Shown piece after piece: positions 10,006 through 19,299 of a DNA stretch of 64,000 bases. Below the pieces are notes generated by a model. That model saw nothing but the letters and a program-made list of their open reading frames with translations. It was not told where the DNA came from and did no database searches. This DNA is from Chromatiaceae bacterium (GTDB lineage Bacteria; Pseudomonadota; Gammaproteobacteria; Chromatiales; Chromatiaceae): contig JACKML010000002.1 of the NCBI GenBank assembly GCA_024235415.1, forward strand, positions 404,248-468,247. The letters run 5' to 3'. The position numbers and the translations under genes were made by a program. Each line of letters starts with the position of its first letter. Position 1 is the stretch's first letter.

Positions 10006-11673
10006 GTGAGCACGTTCAACCACCGCAAGTACCGTCCGACACCGGCACTGCCGATGCGCAGCCGCCAGTGGCCGGACCACGCCATCGAACACGCCCCGAT
10101 CTGGGCAAGCGTCGACCTGCGCGACGGCAACCAGGCGCTGCTCGAACCGATGAACGTGACGCAGAAACGCCGCCTGTGGGACCTGCTGGTCAAGATCGGC
10201 GTCAAGGAGATCGAAGTCGGGTTTCCTTCCGCCAGCCAACCCGACTACGACTTCGTGCGCTGGCTGATCGAGGAAGACCGCATCCCCGAGGATGTCACCG
10301 TGCAGGTGTTGGTGCAGGCCCGCGAGTCATTGATCAAACGCACCTTCGAGGCCCTGCGTGGTGCGCGGCGCGCGATCGTCCACGTATACAACTCGACCTC
10401 GACCGTGCAGCGTGAGCGGGTGTTTGGGCGTGACCGGGCAGGCATCAAGGCGATCGCGGTCGAGGGTGCCGGGATGCTGCAGCGCGAGGCCGCCCGCTTT
10501 CCCGAGACCGAATGGGTTTTCCAGTATTCACCCGAGAGTTTTTCCAATACCGAGTGGGACTATGCGGTCGAGGTGTGCGACGCGGTCACCGCCGTCTGGC
10601 AGCCGACGCCCGACAAGCCATGCATCATCAACCTGCCAGCAACCGTCGAGAGCAGTACGCCGAACGTGTTCGCCGACCAGGTCGAATACTTCTGCCGCCA
10701 GGTTGCACGCCGCGACGCAATAATCGTGTCACTGCACACCCACAATGACCGCGGCACCGCGGTCGCAGCGGCCGAATTGGGCCTGATGGCGGGGGCAGAC
10801 CGCGTCGAGGGCACGCTGCTGGGCAACGGCGAGCGCACCGGCAACATGGATATCGTGACGCTGGCGATGAACCTGTACAGCCAGGGCGTCGACCCGCAAC
10901 TGGACCTTTCCAACCCGGACGAGATCATCCAGATCTATACGCAGTGCACAGGGCTGCCGGTACATCCGCGCCATCCCTGGATCGGCGAGCTGGTGTACAC
11001 CGCGTTCTCGGGCAGCCACCAGGATGCGATCCGCAAGTGCCTGCATCGGCAGACCGCCGACGAGCCCTGGCAGGTCGCCTACCTGCCGATCGATCCGCGT
11101 GACCTGGGACGCGACTACCAGGCGATCATTCGCGTCAACAGCCAGTCCGGCAAGGGCGGCGTGGCCTTCGTGCTGGAGCGTGACTACGGCCTGACACTGC
11201 CGCGTTGGATGCAGGTCGAGCTCGCGCAGATCGTGCAACGCGAAAGCGAGACGCACAGCGGCGAGATCGGCAGCCGGCGTATCCACGAGCTGTTCATCGA
11301 GCACTTCGCCAATGCCGGCGACCCGGTCGCGCTGACCGGTTACCGTCTGCATCGCGAACACGGCGTGGACAGTATCGAGGCGCAGATCAGCGACAACGGG
11401 CGCGTGGATACGATCCGCGGCAGCGGCGAAGGGGCGATCGAGGCCTTCGTCGACGCCTGGACCGCAACCTACGGCAACCACATCAACGTCATCGACTACA
11501 CCGAGCACTCAATGGGTGAAGCGACCGATGCCGAGGCCGTGGCCTATGTGCAGCTGAATATCGATGGACAGCGCTCGGCAGGCGTGGCTTTCGACCGCGA
11601 TACCGTCAGCGCATCGATGCGTGCGGTACTGGCGGCATTGAACAGAGCGCGCGTGACCCGGGCCGCTGCCTGA
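10006..11673 (+). CDS. leuA: 2-isopropylmalate synthase (long, type 2)
   Basis: First step of leucine synthesis: condensation of acetyl-CoA with 2-oxoisovalerate. At 555 residues it belongs to the longer LeuA type also seen in actinobacteria and some proteobacteria. The catalytic DRE-TIM barrel (about 28-330) shows DLRDGNQALLEP, the metal-binding HTHNDRG and GNGERTGN. The C-terminal third (about 425-555) is the regulatory LeuA dimer domain that binds leucine. The start is GTG at 10006 with GGAG about 10 bases upstream. It stands alone, without leuBCD, and is divergent from the Lrp-family gene. It converges on mtnA with only 15 bases between stops. Confidence 0.95.
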   Translation: MSTFNHRKYRPTPALPMRSRQWPDHAIEHAPIWASVDLRDGNQALLEPMNVTQKRRLWDLLVKIGVKEIEVGFPSASQPDYDFVRWLIEEDRIPEDVTVQVLVQARESLIKRTFEALRGARRAIVHVYNSTSTVQRERVFGRDRAGIKAIAVEGAGMLQREAARFPETEWVFQYSPESFSNTEWDYAVEVCDAVTAVWQPTPDKPCIINLPATVESSTPNVFADQVEYFCRQVARRDAIIVSLHTHNDRGTAVAAAELGLMAGADRVEGTLLGNGERTGNMDIVTLAMNLYSQGVDPQLDLSNPDEIIQIYTQCTGLPVHPRHPWIGELVYTAFSGSHQDAIRKCLHRQTADEPWQVAYLPIDPRDLGRDYQAIIRVNSQSGKGGVAFVLERDYGLTLPRWMQVELAQIVQRESETHSGEIGSRRIHELFIEHFANAGDPVALTGYRLHREHGVDSIEAQISDNGRVDTIRGSGEGAIEAFVDAWTATYGNHINVIDYTEHSMGEATDAEAVAYVQLNIDGQRSAGVAFDRDTVSASMRAVLAALNRARVTRAAA

Positions 11674-11688
11674 GAAATTTGCGATCGA

Positions 11689-12753
11689 TCAGGCGGCGCC
11701 CATGTGCGCCGCCAGCCTGGCGCGATCCGGTCGCTCGATGATGCCGCGCTCGGTCACGATCGCATCGACCAGGTTGGCCGGAGTCACATCGAACACCGGG
11801 TTCCAGGCCCCGGCGCCGTCAGCCGCGATGCGCTGACCGCCACACTGCAGGACCTCTTCCGCAGGCCGCTCCTCGATCGGGATGGCACGACCATCGGCCG
11901 CACCCATATCGATCGTCGAAGTCGGGGCGGCCACCATGAAACGCACACCGTGGTAGCGCGCCGCGACCGCCAGCCCATAGGTGCCGATCTTGTTGGCGAC
12001 GTCGCCGTTGGCCGCAATGCGATCTGAACCCACGATCACCCAGCTGATGCCGCCCGCCGCCATGCGCGCCGCGGCGGCACCATCGGCCATCAGTTTCACC
12101 GGGATACCGTCACGCACCAGCTCCCAGGCTGTCAGACGCGCACCCTGCAGCCAGGGACGTGTCTCGTCGGCATACACCGTATCGATCCGGCCCTGGGCAT
12201 GCGCACTGCGGATCACGCCCAGCGCGGTGCCCCATCCCCCTGTGGCGAGCCCACCGGTGTTGCAATGGGTAATCACCGCGGTCGGCCCGGTGATCAGGCT
12301 GGCGCCGAGCTCGCCCATACGCCGGTTGTCCGCAAGGTCGCGCTGATGGATCGCCACGGCCTCGGCCAGCAGAGCCGGTACCGGATTCGCCTCGTGCAGC
12401 GTGGCCAGCAACTCGCGCATGCGTGCGATCGCCCAGAACAGATTGACGGCGGTCGGGCGTGACTCGGCCAGCACCCGCAGATCGTCCTCCAGCGCCGGGC
12501 GCCAGCCTGCCGCATCCTGGGCAAACCGCTGACGCGCCGCCAGCACCACGCCGTAGGCCGCCGCTATGCCGATCGCCGGCGCGCCGCGTACCACCATCGC
12601 GCGAATCGCGGCAGCAGTAGTGGCAGCGTCGCTGCACTCGATAAATACCTCGCGCCGTGGCAGCAGGCGCTGGTCGAGCAGATAGAGCCGGTCGTCACGC
12701 CACAGTACGGCGAGATCGGCGGTCACAGGGATATCCAGGGTCACTTCTTTCAT
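11689..12753 (-). CDS. mtnA: S-methyl-5-thioribose-1-phosphate isomerase
   Basis: Methionine salvage enzyme converting methylthioribose 1-phosphate to methylthioribulose 1-phosphate, related to eIF2B subunits. It has 354 residues. Family signatures are RGAPAIGIAAAYG near residue 57, the catalytic cysteine in HCNTGGLATGGWGTA near 161, and the catalytic aspartate in VGSDRIAANGDVANKIGTYG near 240. No other mtn gene is adjacent except the divergent MtaD-type deaminase, whose substrate (methylthioadenosine) belongs to the same pathway. The ATG at 12753 lies about 100 bases from the deaminase start, leaving room for divergent promoters. Confidence 0.95.
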   Translation of the reverse strand: MKEVTLDIPVTADLAVLWRDDRLYLLDQRLLPRREVFIECSDAATTAAAIRAMVVRGAPAIGIAAAYGVVLAARQRFAQDAAGWRPALEDDLRVLAESRPTAVNLFWAIARMRELLATLHEANPVPALLAEAVAIHQRDLADNRRMGELGASLITGPTAVITHCNTGGLATGGWGTALGVIRSAHAQGRIDTVYADETRPWLQGARLTAWELVRDGIPVKLMADGAAAARMAAGGISWVIVGSDRIAANGDVANKIGTYGLAVAARYHGVRFMVAAPTSTIDMGAADGRAIPIEERPAEEVLQCGGQRIAADGAGAWNPVFDVTPANLVDAIVTERGIIERPDRARLAAHMGAA

Positions 12754-12855
12754 AACGGCATGTCACTTCGCGTGTCTGTTACGCGTCTCGCGGTAGGGTC
12801 GAGGCAGGAAATTGCGCTATTTTATCCGCCTGGTGGCAAACAACGGCAAAGAATC

Positions 12856-14172
12856 GTGCAAACAGACCTGCTTATCCATGCCGACTGGGTGATACCGGTC
12901 GACGAACCCGGCGTGCTCGCGCAACACAGCATCGCCGTCGACGGCGGCAGGATCTCGGCAATCCTCACGCGCGACGAGGCGCAACAGCAGGTCACGGCGC
13001 GTGAAACCGTCACGCTGGCCGGGCACGCCCTGATCCCGGGCCTGATCAACGCGCACACACACAGCGCGATGTGCCTGTTCCGCGGCCTCGCCGACGACCT
13101 GCCACTGATGACCTGGCTGAACGAGCACATCTGGCCGGCCGAGGCACGTTGGGTGCACGAGGAGTTCGTCGCCGACGGATCACGACTGGCAATCGCCGAG
13201 ATGATCCGCAGCGGCACCACGTGCTTCAACGATATGTATTTCTTTCCCGATGTCACCGGACGGGTCGCCGCGCAGGCAGGCATGCGTGCCACCGTCGGCC
13301 TGATCCTGATCGACTTCCCTTCGGCCTGGGCCAGCGATGCCGACGCCTACCTGGACAAGGCAATCGCGGTGCATGACCAGTTCCGTAGCGACCCGCTGGT
13401 GCGCACCGCGTTTGCACCGCACGCACCCTACTCGGTGTCCGACGCTCCGCTGCGCCGTGTCGTCACGCTGGCCAACGAGCTCGACCTGCCGGTGCACATG
13501 CACGTGCACGAGACAGACACCGAGGTCAGCGGCAGCATCACCCAACACGGCCGGCGGCCGATCGAGCGCCTGCACCGTCTCGACCTGATCAACCCGACAC
13601 TGATGGCCGTGCATATGACGCAGCTCGAGGGCGACGAGATCGACCTGTTCGCCGGCAGCGGCGCGCACGTCGTGCACTGCCCGCAATCGAATCTGAAGCT
13701 CGCCTCCGGTCACTGTCCGGTGACCCGGCTGCTCGAGGCCGGGATAAACGTCGCGCTCGGCACCGACGGTGCCGCCAGCAACAATGACCTGGACATGCTC
13801 GCCGAGATGCAGACCGCCGCACTGCTGGCCAAGGGCGGCAGCGGGGACGCCTGCGCCCTGCCGGCACAGCAGGCGCTGCACATGGCGACCCTGGCCGGCG
13901 CGCGCGCGCTCGGCATCGGTGACCTGACCGGCTCCCTGACGGTTGGCAAGTCCGCCGACATCGTCGCACTCGACCTCTCGCAGCCCGAGACCCAGCCGGT
14001 GTTCAACCCGATATCGCAGCTCGTGTACGCGGCAGGACGCGAACAGGTGCGTCATGTGTGGATCAACGGGCGGCAGGTGCTGAAAAATCGCGCACTGACG
14101 ACGATCGACCTGGCGCAGACGCTGCAGCGCGCCACCAGCTGGCACGAGCGGATCATGAAACACCCTGGCTGA
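12856..14172 (+). CDS. mtaD: 5-methylthioadenosine / S-adenosylhomocysteine deaminase (MtaD type)
   Basis: Amidohydrolase of the TRZ/ATZ subgroup, about 438 residues. Metal and substrate residues are visible: NAHTHSAM, the HMHVHETDTE segment, HMTQL, and GTDGAASNNDLDM, where Asp is the catalytic metal ligand. The frame is open from ATG 12760, but the extra 32 residues do not resemble the family. The GTG at 12856 begins QTDLLIHADWVIPV, the usual N-terminus, so it is preferred although no strong ribosome-binding site is seen. The partner mtnA is divergent. Deamination of methylthioadenosine or S-adenosylhomocysteine is expected; related family members deaminate other purines or triazines, so substrate is inferred. 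Confidence 0.88.
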   Translation: MQTDLLIHADWVIPVDEPGVLAQHSIAVDGGRISAILTRDEAQQQVTARETVTLAGHALIPGLINAHTHSAMCLFRGLADDLPLMTWLNEHIWPAEARWVHEEFVADGSRLAIAEMIRSGTTCFNDMYFFPDVTGRVAAQAGMRATVGLILIDFPSAWASDADAYLDKAIAVHDQFRSDPLVRTAFAPHAPYSVSDAPLRRVVTLANELDLPVHMHVHETDTEVSGSITQHGRRPIERLHRLDLINPTLMAVHMTQLEGDEIDLFAGSGAHVVHCPQSNLKLASGHCPVTRLLEAGINVALGTDGAASNNDLDMLAEMQTAALLAKGGSGDACALPAQQALHMATLAGARALGIGDLTGSLTVGKSADIVALDLSQPETQPVFNPISQLVYAAGREQVRHVWINGRQVLKNRALTTIDLAQTLQRATSWHERIMKHPG

Positions 14173-14232
14173 ACTGCTGCACCCCCCATATCGCGCGGCC
14201 CAGGCGACGCTACCGGGGAAGCGCCCACGCCT

Positions 14233-14261
14233 TATAATGCCAGTCCAGATCGAACAGAAGG
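14233..14261 (+). promoter_or_regulatory. Probable promoter -10 and ribosome-binding site for ubiG
   Basis: A perfect TATAAT is at 14233-14238, although no good -35 is seen 17 bases upstream. AGAAGG at 14256-14261 lies 9 bases before the ATG at 14271 and only 3 bases before the alternative GTG at 14265, which decides for the ATG. Confidence 0.5.
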
Positions 14262-14270
14262 TCAGTGACC

Positions 14271-14987
14271 ATGTGTGCAGCCATCAACGTTGACCACGCC
14301 GAAGTCAGCAAATTCGAACAGCTGGCCTCGCGCTGGTGGGATCCCAACAGTGAATTCAAGCCACTGCACGAGATCAACCCGTTGCGTCTCGACTACATCG
14401 ACGCGCGGGCCGGGCTGAGCGGCAAGCTGGTGCTCGACGTCGGCTGCGGCGGCGGCATACTCGCCGAATCGATGGCGGCACGTGGCGCGAATGTCATCGG
14501 CATCGACATGGGTGAGGCACCGCTCGAAGTCGCGCGCCTGCACCTGCTCGAGAGTGGCCAGCACGTGGACTATCGGCGGATACCCGTCGAGCAGCTGGCG
14601 AGCGAAATGCCGGCGAAGTTCGATGTCGTGACCTGCATGGAGATGCTCGAACATGTACCCGACCCTGCCTCCGTGGTCGCGGCCTGCGCCACCCTGGTCA
14701 AGCCGGGTGGGCAGGTGTTCTTCTCGACGATCAACCGCAATCCCAAGTCGTATCTGTTTGCGATTGTCGGTGCCGAGTATGTCCTGCGCCTGCTGCCTCG
14801 CGGCACTCACGACTACGCCAAATTCATCCGGCCGTCCGAGTTGTCACGCTGGATACGCGGTGCCGGGCTCGATGCGCGCGATATCACCGGACTGACGTAT
14901 AACCCGCTGACCGGGATCTACAAACTCGACCCGCGCGACGTTGACGTGAATTACATGATCGCGACCGTGCGCCCGGAGCCTGCGTGA
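14271..14987 (+). CDS. ubiG: Ubiquinone biosynthesis O-methyltransferase
   Basis: SAM-dependent methyltransferase that performs the two O-methylations of ubiquinone synthesis (UbiG/Coq3). About 238 residues. Motif I is LDVGCGGGILAE near residue 50, the post-I acidic residue is in VIGIDMGE, and the central VTCMEMLEHVPDP is typical of UbiG. The N-terminal FEQLASRWWDPNSEFKPLHEINPLRL is a UbiG hallmark. The chosen ATG at 14271 is supported by an AGAAGG site. The stop overlaps the gph GTG start as GTGA. The ubiG-gph-yciK run is conserved in pseudomonads and relatives. Confidence 0.96.
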   Translation: MCAAINVDHAEVSKFEQLASRWWDPNSEFKPLHEINPLRLDYIDARAGLSGKLVLDVGCGGGILAESMAARGANVIGIDMGEAPLEVARLHLLESGQHVDYRRIPVEQLASEMPAKFDVVTCMEMLEHVPDPASVVAACATLVKPGGQVFFSTINRNPKSYLFAIVGAEYVLRLLPRGTHDYAKFIRPSELSRWIRGAGLDARDITGLTYNPLTGIYKLDPRDVDVNYMIATVRPEPA

Positions 14988-15661
14988 GAAAACCGCCGCG
15001 TGCCGTGTTGTTCGACCTTGACGGCACCCTCGCTGACACCGCCCCCGATCTCGCCTATGCGTTGAACCAGACGCTGCTGCGGTTCGAACGGCAACCACTG
15101 CCGTATGCAACGATCCGTCCGGTGGTTTCGCACGGTGGCGTGGCGCTGATCCAGCTGGGCTTTGGCATGTCGCCCGATCAACCGGGTTTTGAGCAACGCC
15201 GGCAATACCTGCTGGATGTCTACGCCGCCAACCTGTGTCGCGAGACGGTCCTGTTCCCTGGCATGGCCGAGGTACTGGAACACCTCGAGGCACACGCGGT
15301 GCCCTGGGGCATCGTGACCAACAAGCCCGCCTGGCTCACAGATCCGCTGATCGCCGCGATGCGACTGGACCGGCGCGCCGGGTGCGTGGTGAGCGGTGAC
15401 ACCTGTGCCCAACGAAAGCCGCACCCGCAACCCATCCTGCACGCCTGCCAACTGCTCGGCCGCGATCCCGCCGACACCTGGTATGTGGGGGACGCGGGGC
15501 GTGACATCGAGGCAGGACGCGCCGCCGGTTGCCTGACCGTGGGTGCGTTGTTCGGCTACCTGCACCCCGAAGATCCACCGGAGGACTGGGACAGCGATCT
15601 GACGGTCGAGAACCCGGCACAGCTGCTGACACTGTTGGACAATGGCGCCGGCATCGCCTGA
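14984..15661 (+). CDS. gph: Phosphoglycolate phosphatase (HAD family)
   Basis: HAD-superfamily hydrolase of 225 residues that removes 2-phosphoglycolate. Motif I is the nucleophile-bearing FDLDGTLADTAPD at residues 10-22. Motif II is the threonine in IVTNKP. Motif III is a lysine in QRKPHPQP. Motif IV acidic residues are in YVGDAGRDIEAG. The start is GTG within the ubiG stop overlap. The end overlaps the next gene by 20 bases. In this neighbourhood some authors assign a role in N-acetylmuramic acid 6-phosphate or phosphoglycolate handling, so the exact substrate is less sure than the fold. Confidence 0.92.
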   Translation: MRKPPRAVLFDLDGTLADTAPDLAYALNQTLLRFERQPLPYATIRPVVSHGGVALIQLGFGMSPDQPGFEQRRQYLLDVYAANLCRETVLFPGMAEVLEHLEAHAVPWGIVTNKPAWLTDPLIAAMRLDRRAGCVVSGDTCAQRKPHPQPILHACQLLGRDPADTWYVGDAGRDIEAGRAAGCLTVGALFGYLHPEDPPEDWDSDLTVENPAQLLTLLDNGAGIA

Positions 15662-16415
15662 CGATGCCGCGTGGGGCTTTCCCAACCGCGCCACGCCGAT
15701 CGGTTCCGCTGCCTACTACGCGGTCCGCTTCTGTCCGCCAGGGCAGCGCGAGCGCAATGCCCTGCTGCTGGCCTGGTACGACCTGGTGCAGGAGATAGTC
15801 AAACAGCACACCGACCCCGGTGCGGCACGCCTTAAACTCGACTGGTGGCGCCAGGAAGTGACCTTGCTCAATGACTCACGGTGCCGTCATCCGCTCACCC
15901 AGGCGCTTCAGGACGCCGGTGTCGATGCAGCAGCGGTAGCGCCGATGACGGCGATTCTCGAGACCGCCGACGGCGAGATCCGTTCGCCGCAGGTGCGCGA
16001 TGACGATGCGTTCGCTGCTGCCTGCCGTCGCTCTTTCGGCAACTTCTTCGTGCTGCTGCACCGCCTCGACGCAATCACCCCCGAGAATGACCGGCACTGC
16101 CGCGAGTGTGGGGCCTATTGCGCGGCGGTGGAACGCATCCGCCAACTGGCCCCATCACCACTGCGCGTGCCACCGGACACCCGCGCTGCGGCACTAAGAG
16201 CGTTGTCGCCCGAACAGCGGGGCCGGCGTCTGGAGGCGCTGCTTGCCGGATTCGACAACGCACCAACACGACCGCTACCGGCGCTTGCGGCACGCCTGCT
16301 GGCGTTGAGCAAGGCAATGCACAACAAAATCCGCAACAGCGGTTATCCTGTCGCAGATGCCCTGGTGGAACGTGCGCCTCTTGGCCTGCTTTGGACCGCC
16401 TGGCGCTGCCGTTGA
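15642..16415 (+). CDS. Squalene/phytoene-synthase-like protein, degenerate active site
   Basis: A 257-residue member of the trans-isoprenyl head-to-head synthase fold, recognisable from AAYYAVRFCPPGQRERNALL and KLDWWRQEV. Real squalene or phytoene synthases carry two DxxxD magnesium-binding motifs. Here the first is reduced to DLVQE (Asp47 to Glu51), and the second, expected after about residue 140, is missing (VERIRQL stands where an NxxxD-type motif is expected). Catalysis is therefore doubtful. Similar inactive relatives include the mitochondrial complex I assembly factor NDUFAF6. It sits within ubiG-gph-yciK, overlapping gph by 20 bases, so a link to quinone or respiratory-complex biogenesis is plausible but inferred. 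Confidence 0.8.
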   Translation: MAPASPDDAAWGFPNRATPIGSAAYYAVRFCPPGQRERNALLLAWYDLVQEIVKQHTDPGAARLKLDWWRQEVTLLNDSRCRHPLTQALQDAGVDAAAVAPMTAILETADGEIRSPQVRDDDAFAAACRRSFGNFFVLLHRLDAITPENDRHCRECGAYCAAVERIRQLAPSPLRVPPDTRAAALRALSPEQRGRRLEALLAGFDNAPTRPLPALAARLLALSKAMHNKIRNSGYPVADALVERAPLGLLWTAWRCR

Positions 16416-16436
16416 CCGTATACAGAGAACACATCC

Positions 16437-17180
16437 ATGCATGCAGACTACCGACCCGCCGATAACCTCCTCGAAGATCGGATCATTCTCGTCACCGGGG
16501 CCGGTGACGGCATCGGCCGCGCCGCCGCCCTCGCCTATGCCGCACACGGCGCAACGGTCGTGCTGCTTGGCAAGTCGGTGGCAAAACTGGAGGCGGTCTA
16601 CGATCAGATCGAGGCCGCACGTGGCCCGATACCGGCCATCTACCCGATGCACCTGGAGGGCGCGTCGCCCTACGACTACGAGGAGCTGGCTCACGCGATA
16701 CACAGCAATTTCGAGCGCCTCGACGGCATCCTTCACAACGCCGCCAACCTTCCCTATCTCAGCCGGATCAAGGACTACGACGGCGAGGACTGGCTGAAGG
16801 TGATGCAGGTCAATGTCAATGCGCCGTTCTTCATCACCCAGGCGTGCATGCCGCTGCTGGAACAGTCACCGGATGCCAGCGTACTGTTCACCACGGACGC
16901 GGCGGGACACCGCGGCAAGGCCTACTGGGGCGCATACGGCGTGTCCAAGTTCGCCATCGAGGGGCTGACCCAGACGCTCGCCGCCGAACTCGAAAACTCT
17001 GCGATCCGTGTCAACTGCATCGACCCCGGCCCGACCCGCACCGCCATGCGCAAACGCGCCTTCCCCGGCGAAGAAAATGCCAGCCTGAAAACACCGGAGA
17101 CACTGGCGCCGCTCTACCTGTGGGCGATCGGACCGGACAGCCGCGGCACCACCGGCCAGCGCCTGACCTGGGACGACTGA
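16437..17180 (+). CDS. yciK: Short-chain dehydrogenase/reductase, YciK type
   Basis: Classical SDR of 247 residues. The NAD(P)-binding glycine motif TGAGDGIG is near residue 21, the NAG equivalent reads HNAANLPYL, and the catalytic Tyr-x-x-x-Lys is YGVSK (with an upstream Thr-Thr-Asp where the catalytic Ser is usual). The family is very widely conserved beside gph in gammaproteobacteria. The physiological substrate is unknown. It follows the phytoene-synthase-like gene after about 20 bases and ends the ubiG operon; a GGDEF-EAL gene on the same strand starts about 110 bases later. Confidence 0.9.
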   Translation: MHADYRPADNLLEDRIILVTGAGDGIGRAAALAYAAHGATVVLLGKSVAKLEAVYDQIEAARGPIPAIYPMHLEGASPYDYEELAHAIHSNFERLDGILHNAANLPYLSRIKDYDGEDWLKVMQVNVNAPFFITQACMPLLEQSPDASVLFTTDAAGHRGKAYWGAYGVSKFAIEGLTQTLAAELENSAIRVNCIDPGPTRTAMRKRAFPGEENASLKTPETLAPLYLWAIGPDSRGTTGQRLTWDD

Positions 17181-17288
17181 GCAATTACCGTTTGACTGAG
17201 GGATTTCGGCCGGGGAAACCGCCCGGCGCACACCGCCGAAAGCCCCGATTTGTCTCAAGTCAGGATCCACGTTGACGCTATACCTCGA

Positions 17289-19241
17289 ATGACGCGAACA
17301 CCAGATGCGCGATCAAGGGACTCTGACGACAACGTAAACATCGAACTCGAACAGGTAAAGATCGTTTTTGCCGCAGTCCCGCTTTCTCTGGCGGCGAATC
17401 TGATCAACAGCATCATACTCAGCATTGCGCTGTGGGGGCTGCTTGCTCATTCAGTCATTCTCGTGTGGCTGTCCGGCATCACGGCAATATCCGCATTTCG
17501 CTGGTTGACCTACCGGCAATTCACGGCCGCGGACGATGCATCCCGATCCGCCCCGTCGTGGCGTTCGCTGGCAACCATCGGCACGTTGCTGTCCGGGGCC
17601 CTTTGGGGGTCGACAGCATTCCTGCTTTTCCCTGCAGACAGTATGGTTCATCAGGTCTTTCTGGCCTTCGTCATCGCCGGTATCAGCGCCGGGGCGGTGA
17701 CCACGCTTTCGGCAATCTACGGTCTGGCAGCCGGCTTCCTGCTGTTGACACTGGGACCCATGATGTGGCGCTTTCTGGCTGCAGATCACATGCTTGGTCA
17801 TACGATGGCGTTGATGACTGCATTGTTTGCGCTGATGATTGTTGTATCGTCGGGACGGCTGAATAAAACGATTCTCGAATCATTGCAGATTCGCAACCAA
17901 CGACGGCAGGCCGAACGCACCATCCGCCGCCAGGCCCTTTACGACGAGCTCACCAGGCTTCCCAATCGGCGGCTGCTGCTCGACCGCCTCCGCCAGGAAA
18001 TGGCACGGTCACAGCGGCACGGCCACATGGGTGCGGTGCTGTTCCTCGACGTGGACCATTTCAAGACCATCAACGACTCCCTCGGACACCGCGTCGGTGA
18101 CAAGCTGCTGCAATCTGTCTCCTTGCGTTTGCTGGGGCGTCTGCGCGACGAAGACACCGTCGCGCGCATCGGAGGTGACGAATTCGTCGCGCTGATCCCC
18201 GAGATCGGCGACGCAAGCGGTACCGCTGTCGCCAATAGCCAACAGGTCGCCCTTGAGATGCTGGGCCTGTTTCGCCAACCCTTCACGATCGAGGGCCATG
18301 AACTGCATCTTTCCGCCAGCATCGGTGTAACGCTGTTTCCGCTGGGTCAGCAAGATCCCGAAGCCCTGCTACAGCAGGCCGACGTGGCAATGTACAGCGC
18401 GAAGGAAAGCGGTCGCGACAACACACAGTTGTTCCTGCCGAGCATGCAGGCTGCAGTCGATGAACGCCTGAAGATCGAACGCGGCCTGCGTCACGCACTC
18501 GCCCACGGCGGACTCGAGCTGTACTACCAGCCGCAGGTGGCCGACGACGGAAAGCTCATCGGTGCCGAGGCGTTGGCTCGCTGGAGGCATCCTGAATACG
18601 GTCTCGTGTCACCGGCACAGTTCATCTGTATCGCGGAAGAGACGGGATTGATCTACCAGCTCGGAGACTGGGTGTTACGGCGTGCCTGTGCAGACCTTGC
18701 AGAGCTCAGCGTCGACACCGACCTTCGCATCTCGGTAAATATCAGCCCGAAGCAGTTTCGCGAGGCAGGTTTCGTCGAGCGCGTAACCTCTATCGTTGCA
18801 GACACCGGCGCCCCGCCGGAACGTTTGACGCTGGAAATCACCGAAAGCGTCGTCATCGACAACATCGAACAGACCGTGGAACGCATGCACGCACTCAAGG
18901 CGCTGGGTATCAGCTTCTCGGTGGACGACTTCGGCACCGGACACTCTTCCCTCGCCTACCTCAAGCGCCTGCCGCTCGACACCTTGAAAATAGACCAGTC
19001 GTTCGTCCGTGATATCGGTACTGATCCGAACGATGCCGTCATCGTCGAGACCATCATCGTGATGGCCAGGCACCTGGGGATGGACGTGATCGCGGAGGGC
19101 GTGGAGACCAACGAGGCCTTGACCTTTCTTCGGTCCCGGGGATGCCGCAAGTTTCAGGGCTACCTGTTTGGGAGACCAGGGCCTCTCAACGCGTTGTACT
19201 CCAGTCTGGGTACACGGCGGGCAGCCGATGTGGCGAGTTGA
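17289..19241 (+). CDS. Membrane GGDEF-EAL protein (c-di-GMP turnover)
   Basis: About 650 residues in three parts. The N-terminal membrane sensor has roughly five or six transmembrane segments (residues 24-190). A GGDEF cyclase domain (about 215-380) has intact GGDEF (295-299) and an RDED I-site (286-289). A C-terminal EAL phosphodiesterase domain (about 395-645) shows EALARWRHP and DDFGTGHSSL. Both catalytic signatures look complete, so net activity cannot be predicted. An upstream TTG at 17250 is in frame, but the ATG at 17289 precedes the first helix more naturally; neither has a strong ribosome-binding site. The periplasmic or membrane signal it senses is unknown. Confidence 0.9.
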   Translation: MTRTPDARSRDSDDNVNIELEQVKIVFAAVPLSLAANLINSIILSIALWGLLAHSVILVWLSGITAISAFRWLTYRQFTAADDASRSAPSWRSLATIGTLLSGALWGSTAFLLFPADSMVHQVFLAFVIAGISAGAVTTLSAIYGLAAGFLLLTLGPMMWRFLAADHMLGHTMALMTALFALMIVVSSGRLNKTILESLQIRNQRRQAERTIRRQALYDELTRLPNRRLLLDRLRQEMARSQRHGHMGAVLFLDVDHFKTINDSLGHRVGDKLLQSVSLRLLGRLRDEDTVARIGGDEFVALIPEIGDASGTAVANSQQVALEMLGLFRQPFTIEGHELHLSASIGVTLFPLGQQDPEALLQQADVAMYSAKESGRDNTQLFLPSMQAAVDERLKIERGLRHALAHGGLELYYQPQVADDGKLIGAEALARWRHPEYGLVSPAQFICIAEETGLIYQLGDWVLRRACADLAELSVDTDLRISVNISPKQFREAGFVERVTSIVADTGAPPERLTLEITESVVIDNIEQTVERMHALKALGISFSVDDFGTGHSSLAYLKRLPLDTLKIDQSFVRDIGTDPNDAVIVETIIVMARHLGMDVIAEGVETNEALTFLRSRGCRKFQGYLFGRPGPLNALYSSLGTRRAADVAS

Positions 19242-19299
19242 GGGCCGGCCAACACGCACCCGAACGCCACTGAACCGGCGGCGCCCGCCACCATCCGCA

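Noticed and set aside
12760..12855. Upstream ATG for the MtaD-type deaminase
   Set aside because: The added 32 residues do not look like the family and would consume the divergent promoter region.
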